Origin: Diplodia intermedia
Lineage: Eukaryota > Ascomycota > Dothideomycetes > Botryosphaeriales > Botryosphaeriaceae
NCBI GenBank assembly: GCA_021495925.1
Contig: JAKEKT010000148.1
Coordinates: 8,017 to 55,915 of the forward strand
DNA length: 47,899 nt
Direction of reading: 5' to 3'
The notes under the pieces are model-generated. The model searched no databases. It worked only from the letters and a program-made list of their open reading frames with translations, and was not told the origin of the DNA. Below, piece after piece: positions 41,789 through 47,899 of the stretch (positions are counted from its first letter, which is position 1; the number at the start of each line of letters is the position of its first letter). The position numbers and the translations under genes were made by a program.

Positions 41789-43453
41789 GTAGCTAATTTG
41801 CTTTCTTTATCCTTATATTAATTTTTTTACTAAAAAATTAATATATAAAAAATATTAATATATATAAAAGATATATACATATAAAAAAAAGGGTATATAC
41901 ATATAAAACATTTTATGTGCATATGTATAAAAATAACACGTTGTACAAAAATGTACAACTTTTGTGTAAAGATATTTTTTGTAATTTGTAATAGTAATGG
42001 TGTATATATTTTTTTTATATATGCCATATTAAAAATAATTTAGATAAGTAGTTTATAACTAGCTTGCGAGTACCACCGCTTAGATACTTTAGGGAAAGGT
42101 GATAGTTATAAATGAGGGCTGGAGCCGTTTGGGGGTCTAACATTATAAAGATTTGAAGATATAAATACATCAATGACTTTGTTCTTTTTTTTCTTTATTT
42201 ATGAATATAATAAAGAAAGAGCTGGTGTAGTCATTTGATCGTAGTCCCTGCCGCCTAATATTTTTTTTTCGTTATGAATTTATCATAGATAAATTATAGA
42301 AAAAAAATATAATGCGCTATATTTTTTTTTATTTATGTTATTATATTTATTTTATATTTGTTAAATAAAAAAGAAAATAAGGGGCCTTATTTTTTTTTTG
42401 TACATGTAAATGTACAAAAAAAAATTAGGGGACTCCGCTTTGGAGCCCCGTAGGTGGTTTAACAATATACTTGCGGTTGTTAATTACCAGTGAGGTATGA
42501 CAGGTTGTGATTAATTAATTTAGATATTATTATTAATCAGTTTGGTTTTTTTATGTTAGGTTAAATCTTAGTTATTAATGTATAAGATTTAGGGCAAAAG
42601 TAAGGGTTGAATCTGAGTGTTTAATGTGATAAGTATTTGTTAAAACTATAAAGTGTTAGTTTTCTCTTTGTTATAGCAAGTAATAAAGATGTTGATTCCT
42701 CCTACTATTAATACGGAATGCTTATCCCCTTTAACACACACTCTTTCTGTCATAATCACTTTTTATATTTTTATCCAACCCCCCCTCTCTCTCTTTCGAG
42801 AGAGAGAGGGGGTGTGATCCCAGTCGTCTCACTTATATTTTTTTTTGTTATTTTATAAAATAACAAAAAAAAAATATTAGCCCGGGATTCTTTTGAGTAT
42901 TTGTTTTATTTGTTTCGTTTTGGTATATAAGCTGTGGGATGTAAATAGTTAATATAAAAGCTATAATTCTTTCGTTTTAATATTTCATAGCGTGGTATTG
43001 ATAAATTTAATTGTTATATTGGTGAGCCTCTTAATTGTTATGTCTTCTAAATAATACATAAATAAAAAGACTTCTTTAACAACTAAGACCTGTTTATGCG
43101 ATAGTAGCCTAATTAGCAAGGAGGAGTTGATGTTACTATATTACGGATCCACGCTACGTTCTATGGGTTCAGAATAATATATATGAAATAAAGGTTCCCT
43201 TTGTGTTTGAAGTAATATAGTAGTGTTACTATCTAACGCCACAAATAAGAGACCTGTGGAAGATGGAGGAAGCAGATTAAGGGGGGTCCTAGAGGGTGGT
43301 AACCTCTATTTATGCAAAATAACAAAGTAACTTTTAAATTTTTAAGTTGCGATCTATATAGCCCTAGTAAAGCTACATAGGTGGTGAGGTATATTAATAC
43401 TTTGCTAAAATTAGACTAAAAGAACGTCCCAAATAAAAAATTATAAATAAATC
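41789..43453 (+). other. Spacer after cox2 with palindromes and possible structured RNA
   Basis: No coding sequence recognised. 41820-42040 is AT-rich with short repeats of atatacatataaaa type. Palindromes lie at about 42268-42312, 42387-42427 (gtacatgtaaatgtac core), 42781-42812 (ctctctct/gagagaga) and 42836-42880 (gttattttataaaataac core). The stretch 43080-43440 is less AT-rich and could fold; it matches no tRNA, and I could not confirm RNase P RNA or an intron. Confidence 0.5.
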
Positions 43454-44010
43454 ATGAAAACTTTATATTTGAAAACATCTACAACGCTAGCACCGCGTCT
43501 AAACACTGCAAAACTTTATAAATTTATAAAAAACATACATGCTACTAATGTTCAGTATATACATACATATAATAGATTAACTTATGCACCTTCTACACTT
43601 AGTATACAATATCTAATGAAAAAGGGATTGTCTTTTAAGGAGGCTACATTAGTTAATACAATTGTTATGAATAAGAGCTTTTCTACTAATGGTAACTCTT
43701 ATTCTGAAGATATGGAAAGTATTACGACAGAAGAATCTCTTTGAGAAAAACCAGGTAAAATTTTAACAAAGATGGAGCAGAAGTGTAGACATCTGTATAA
43801 TAATTTACCAGGTAATTCTGTACTTAAACGTCACGATTCTTTTGTTACTCTCATAATTAGTTTACCAGATACTGACGTAATACATATTTTATATGATTTG
43901 AAATCAGAGAAGGATATACAAAATATCTTTAGTATACCAGATAATTTTGATGTTCCAGGTATATACTGTTTCCTTAGTAAGGACAAAACATTATTTTATA
44001 TAGGTTCTTC

Positions 44011-44176
44011 CCGCCCCTAGGGGGGGGAGGGGTTCCCCCTTACCCCCATACGGGGGTTAGGGAGGAACCCACGCCCCCTAACTTTTTTTTTTGTACTTTT
44101 TTTATTATATGTATTCTTTTATTTTATACTTGTTAAATAAAAAGTACAAAAAAAAAATAAGGGGGCTAGGTTCTTC
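44011..44176 (+). repeat. Palindromic element with 10-nt target duplication
   Basis: taggttcttc occurs at 44001-44010 and at 44167-44176. The interior is a GC cluster (44011-44082), a long T-rich palindrome (44087-44158) and gggggc. The empty site is seen in the related gene at 46517 (FYIGSSVNMK). Confidence 0.85.
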
Positions 44177-44475
44177 TGTACATATGAAAAGAAGATATAA
44201 TCGACATATCTTTAATATAAAAGACGACAACGTTAGAAATTCTATGGCGAGCCCTAAGTTTTACAACTATGTAAGAAAATATGGGATGGATTACTTAGAT
44301 TTTGGCTGTTTATTGGTTACTAAAGACTACCTTGTGTTACACGGAGGGTTTGATTTATCACCAGAAGAGTCTGCTCTTCTAAAATTGTTAACTCAGTGGG
44401 ATCTTCTTCTTACTGAACAGTTATTTTTAGATACTTACAAGCCTCTTTTAAATACAGCCACTTATGTAGGAACTA

Positions 44476-44651
44476 GCCCTCTTATTTTTTTTTTTTGTAC
44501 TTTTTATTTAACAAGTATAAAATAAAAGAATACATATAATAAAAAAAGTAGGTTGACAAAAAAAAAATTAGGGGGCGTGGTTCCCTCCCCCCCTCCTTAA
44601 CCCCCCCACACACTTGTGGGGGGGGTAGGGGGGGAAGGGGGGAAGGAACTA
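44476..44651 (+). repeat. Palindromic element with 8-nt target duplication
   Basis: aggaacta occurs at 44468-44475 and 44644-44651. The interior starts with a long T-rich palindrome (44483-44573), which is the reverse complement of the one at 44087 over its loop, followed by a GC cluster (44574-44643). The empty site is in the related gene near 46827 (TYVGTRESS). Confidence 0.85.
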
Positions 44652-45254
44652 AAGAGTCTATTCAATTATCTGAGGAAATTCGTAAAAAAATGAGTGAATC
44701 TCATTTAGGTGTTGTAAAAGGCTCCTATTTCTAGGGATAAATGAGAGGTAATTAAAGCCAAATATAGAGAGTCTTGAGAAAAGGATTCTTTGGAAAGAAG
44801 AAATGCTGTTAGTGTTTTACATGGTAAGTCTGTAGTGATAGAAGATTATAATAAGAAAGTTATAGAAATATTATCTTCTCACTTAAAAGCAGCAGAATAT
44901 TTAGATGTACATCGTCATAAAATTAGACGTCATCAGGATTCAGGCAAAGTACTTGACAGTAAATTAGGTCCTGTATATATAAAAGGTGGTGTGGAATCTA
45001 GTAATAAATCTCGTTCTATTAAAGTAAGAGGATATGATTCTAACAAGAATCTTTTAGAAGTATGTAGCAGCTTAAGAGCTGTTTCAAATAAATATGATAT
45101 CTCTGTTTCTTCTATACGTTTATATTACTTAGACAAAGATAGATTATGTAAAAATAAATACTATTTTGAGACAGAATCTCATAAATAGTAGGTTTTTAGC
45201 TTTTTTATTGATAACTTTATTAGCCTTATATTTTAGTGGTTTGTCTTTATTATA

Positions 45255-45343
45255 GTGGAATTTTACACAGTTCTATGCCTATTGTGGTAGAATCAGTATC
45301 TCTTAGTTAGGAGAAATTCTTAACTTGATTAAACGAACAATAA
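45255..45343 (+). pseudogene. cox2: Duplicated cox2 3' end, copy 2
   Basis: Encodes GILHSSMPIVVESVSLS, then a stop (TAG) and EKFLTWLNEQ with TAA, a diverged copy of the last ~30 codons of cox2 (41700-41788). It follows GIY-YIG unit 1 directly. Confidence 0.88.
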
Positions 45344-46056
45344 GTTTTTAATTTTCCTTAGTCAATCCTTTATTAATTCTTGTATTAATTTACTAGCCCC
45401 CTTATTTTTGTCAACCTACTTTTTATTAGTATAAAATAAAATAATACATATAATAAAAAAAGTAGGTTGACAAAAAAAAATTAGGCCGCTACTAACATTT
45501 ATAAATGAAAAATACATTTTTCATTTATAAATGTAAGGCCCCCCGGTAGCCTTGCCCTCTCTTCATTTATAAATGTAGGGGGCTAGCCCCTAAATATTAA
45601 TACATATAAAAAAAATTAATACATATAAAAAAAATTACAGATAAAGTATTTTCATAAAAAAAGGTATGTTAATTTGTTTAACAAATTATATGTTATTTAT
45701 ATTAGTAACGGTGTAGATGGTTTTACATCTACCACCGTTATGACAATATTAAGTAACCATAACATTCATGAATGGTTAATATCTTAGTGTCACTTAGTAT
45801 ATCCTTTATCTCCAACCTTATTTATGTACTTGTCTCCGATTTTTATTATTTTTTGTGATTCTGTTTTCAGAAAAATTACAAGCGTAATTTATTCTGAAAT
45901 TACAACACTCTTACTTGTCGTGTTATTAGTAAGTTGATCTAGCCCCCTCTTCTTACTTTTTTTATTAATTTATAAAATAAATTAATAAAAAAAGTTAGGG
46001 CCTTGCCTCTCGGAGTTGGGGGCCAGCCCCAACCCCTAACCCCCGTATGGGGGTAA
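45344..46056 (+). other. Spacer with palindromes; possible 5' part of GIY-YIG unit 2
   Basis: A long T-rich palindrome (45398-45484) is followed by inverted repeats with 'catttataaatg' (45495-45575), direct repeats (taatacatataaaaaaaat) near 45597-45640, a hairpin 'accgttactaat…' type near 45700-45740, and a GC element (about 45944-46064) with ctag at both edges. A frame from ATG 45824 is open up to that element and could be the N-terminal part of unit 2. Confidence 0.5.
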
Positions 46057-46221
46057 GGGGCTAGCCTTGATAATATATTACATATAGCAAATTCTATCCT
46101 TTTTAGAGAGAATGAATCTTTAGTCTATTTAGCTAACCTTATCTTACCAACATGGAAGTCAAGAGTAGGTGGCTTTTTTGATAAAAAAGTCATCGAAGGG
46201 TATCCTTTATCGATATCCCTT

Positions 46222-47368
46222 ATGTTTTCAACTTGGACAATAAATTCTAAGTCTAAAGGTATTAGAAATTATGTTACTAATTCTTTTTTAACTAATATGA
46301 GTCAGTCAATAATAACTAAATATAATGATTTACCTGCCAATTCTTTACTTAGACATCCTAATTCTTTTGTAGCTAATAGAATGAAAATGTCTTTCACAAA
46401 CGTAGTAAAAACATTATACGGATTAAATAAAAATAACATTAAAAACGTTTTCCATATTCCTGATAAATTCGATGTTCCTGGTATATATTGTTTTTTAAGT
46501 AAAGATGGTTCATCATTTTACATAGGATCATCTGTTAACATGAAAAATAGATATAACCGTCATATGTCTAACTTAAAACATATAGATAAAATAAATTCTC
46601 TTGCTAACCCTAAGTTTTACAATTACGTTAGAAAATACGGTATGGATGCTTTAGACTTTGGTTGTTTACTAGTAACGAAAAACTATCTTGTTATGTATAG
46701 TGGGTTTGACCTTACACCTGCAGAAATTTCTCTGTTAAAATCTTTAACACAATGAGATCTTCTAATAACTGAACAGTACTTTCTAGACCTTTATGGTATT
46801 TCTCTTAATGTTGCTACTTATGTTGGTACAAGAGAGTCTTCTATATTATCAGATGAAACACGTAAAAAAATGAGTGTTGCCCATATGAATTTAGAAACTA
46901 CTCTTTCTAAAGACAAATGAGAAGCTATAAGAACTAAAGCTAAATAAACTTGAGGTAACGATCCCCTTAGATTCTGCTAGACGTAAAGCAATTAGTGTAG
47001 CTCACGGTAGATCTGTTATTGTAAAAGATTCAGACCATAATATTATTGCTGATTTCACTTCTCAACTAAAAGCTGCGGAGTACTTAGGAATTAGTAGAAA
47101 TAGAATTGGTCGTTACTTAAATACTGGTACATTACTAGACAGTAAAGTAGGATCTGTTTATATAACAGATAAAGGTCAAGTTAAAACTCGTTCAATTGAA
47201 ATACAAGTATTAGATGTAGATAGAAATATCTTAGATACATGTAGTAGTGTTAGAGCTACAGCCGCTAAATATAGTATCGCTGTTAGTTCCCTTAGTGCAA
47301 CTTACTTAAATAAAGATAAATTGTATAAAAACAAATACTACTTTGTATCAGACTCTAATACTAGTTAA
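46222..47368 (+). pseudogene. GIY-YIG endonuclease unit 2, mildly broken
   Basis: Core DVPGIYCFLSKDGSSFYIGS near 46467, 'VNMKNRYNRHM', 'DLLITEQYFLDLYG' with Glu, then 'LSDETRKKMSVAHMNLE'. It stops at TAA 46945. In another frame from about 46970 the rest continues: SARRKAISVAHGRSVIVKDS, LKAAEYLGISRNRIGRYL and LYKNKYYFVSDSNTS to TAA near 47366. So one stop and one frameshift (a CCCC run at 46972) separate the halves. About the same layout as unit 1; the frame is open upstream to 46057. Confidence 0.75.
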
Positions 47369-47628
47369 AGTTACTTTTTTATAAGCTTCTCGTTAATTTC
47401 TGTTGGTTCCATTTTTCGTTAAATATTTTGCTTCTCCAAGTTAGTTCCATTGATTTATTCTCGTTATTTTCATTGTTTCTATTTGTTATTCCATTCTTTA
47501 TCTTTGTTATTCCATTGCTTCTCATGGATTTTAGTTTCGTTACTTTCCTAATTATCTCTTTTCATTTTTCCTGTTAAAAATTTGCTGGGACCACGCCCCC
47601 CCGATATAAAAAGGAGGGGGGGGGCTAG

Positions 47629-47721
47629 ATATGTGGTATATTACATAGCTCTATGCCTATAGTTGTATAATCTGTATCTCTTAGTTAAGAAAATTTCTTA
47701 ACTTGATTAAATGAACAGTAG
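47629..47721 (+). pseudogene. cox2: Duplicated cox2 3' end, copy 3
   Basis: Encodes ICGILHSSMPIVV, a stop, SVSLS, a stop, then ENFLTWLNEQ and TAG. It shares a small insertion (cttagtta) with copy 2 that the working cox2 lacks, so these two are closer to each other. A GC cluster borders it on the left. Confidence 0.88.
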
Positions 47722-47899
47722 TTTTTTGCTTTTTTACAAAATCATTTATATATAAAAAAAAATATATCTCTTCTTCCTTTGCATTAATGCAGAATCTTTC
47801 TATTAATGCAGAGATATAGATTTACTTGCTCCCCCAGGTTAAAGACCCGGGTTGCTAGTTGCTAATAAAAAGAATTATAACCTATCATGTAACAAAAAA
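47722..47899 (+). other. AT-rich end of window, no gene seen
   Basis: Contains a small inverted repeat (attaatgcaga twice near 47784-47812, direct) and 'cccccaggttaaagacccggg'. No coding or tRNA signal could be supported. Confidence 0.5.

Larger units (their letters stand above)
37941..41395 (+). mobile_element. cox2 group I intron 3 with nested endonuclease genes
   Basis: Order: LAGLIDADG_2 ORF running into a GIY-YIG ORF, a displaced LAGLIDADG tail, structured sequence at 40240-40570 with R-like (cacagactgggtcac) and S-like (gtacagtcga) blocks near 40483 and 40527, then an intact LAGLIDADG_2 ORF. Ends in G at 41395. More than one intron may be stacked here. Confidence 0.75.
43454..45188 (+). 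pseudogene. GIY-YIG endonuclease unit 1, interrupted by two palindromic elements
   Basis: Exon-like parts: 43454-44010, 44177-44475 and 44652-45188. GIY-YIG core DVPGIYCFLSKDKTLFYIGS near 43950, 'HMKRRYNRHI' and 'DLLLTEQLFLDTYKP' with Glu. Then 'SLRAVSNKYDISVSSIRLYY' and TAA. Two palindromic elements interrupt it, and a frameshift lies near 44725 (SHLGVVKG / SRDKWEVIKAK). The related unit at 46222 lacks both elements. ATG at 43454 opens a mitochondrial-style leader. It is free-standing, not inside a recognised intron. Confidence 0.75.

Noticed and set aside
41396..41788. TGA codons read as stops, giving many short ORFs
   Set aside because: TGA falls at conserved Trp positions of COX1, COX2 and LAGLIDADG motifs, so code 4 applies and the short ORFs merge.
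42040..42260. Possible mitochondrial RNase P RNA
   Set aside because: The conserved P4 strands could not be found as a pair; the similarity was limited to a few bases.
43140..43220. Possible tRNA (ggttcagaat resembling a T loop)
   Set aside because: No acceptor, D-arm or anticodon pairing could be assembled around it.
45597..45640. Short direct repeats that might suggest an array
   Set aside because: Only two adjacent AT-rich units with no spacers; not CRISPR, just local duplication.

Overview
The window is fungal mitochondrial DNA, all recognisable genes on the + strand. TGA must be read as tryptophan (code 4): it falls at conserved Trp codons of COX1 and COX2 and inside nearly every endonuclease ORF. 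It covers most of one huge, intron-choked respiratory gene. Twenty exons can be traced from 6108 to 41788. They join to exactly 2136 nt (711 codons plus stop) in one frame, so about 94% of that span is intron. COX1 reads into COX2 with no stop codon (junction at 34179). That fused cox1-cox2 frame is known to me from Pleosporales/Dothideomycetes, so a filamentous ascomycete of that kind is the best guess (inference). No tRNA, rRNA or other respiratory gene was recognised. The 5' part of cox1 lies upstream of the window.

Layout. 1-6107: end of a very large intron stack, with three LAGLIDADG genes or remnants and an ORF-less intron lodged inside one of them. 6108-34178: the rest of cox1 in 17 exons (four are 18 nt or shorter) and 16 introns, 15 group I and one group II; the introns carry LAGLIDADG or GIY-YIG ORFs, often open in frame with the exon before them. 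34179-41788: cox2 in four exons with three introns. 41789-47899: spacer with two GIY-YIG units, each followed by a decayed copy of the cox2 3' end.

Three layers of mobile DNA are visible. First, group I and II introns with homing endonucleases. Second, one ORF-less group I intron family in four places: a cox1 exon, an unknown ORF, and twice in one endonuclease ORF. Third, a family of GC-rich and T-rich palindromic elements in endonuclease ORFs and spacers. Some of these sit in frame and are multiples of three; others break the ORF and are flanked by 8-10 nt target duplications.

The most unusual observation is a set of three unrelated unknown ORFs at the 3' ends of cox1 introns (6632, 28838, 30965). 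Each starts just after a G that could be an intron end. Each is in frame with the upstream cox1 exon and begins with a diverged copy of a cox exon start (clear for two, weak for one). Each then runs into a hydrophobic segment and a soluble tail of unknown function, shortly before the real next cox1 exon. They look like alternative terminal exons that would give membrane-anchored COX1-ORF fusions.
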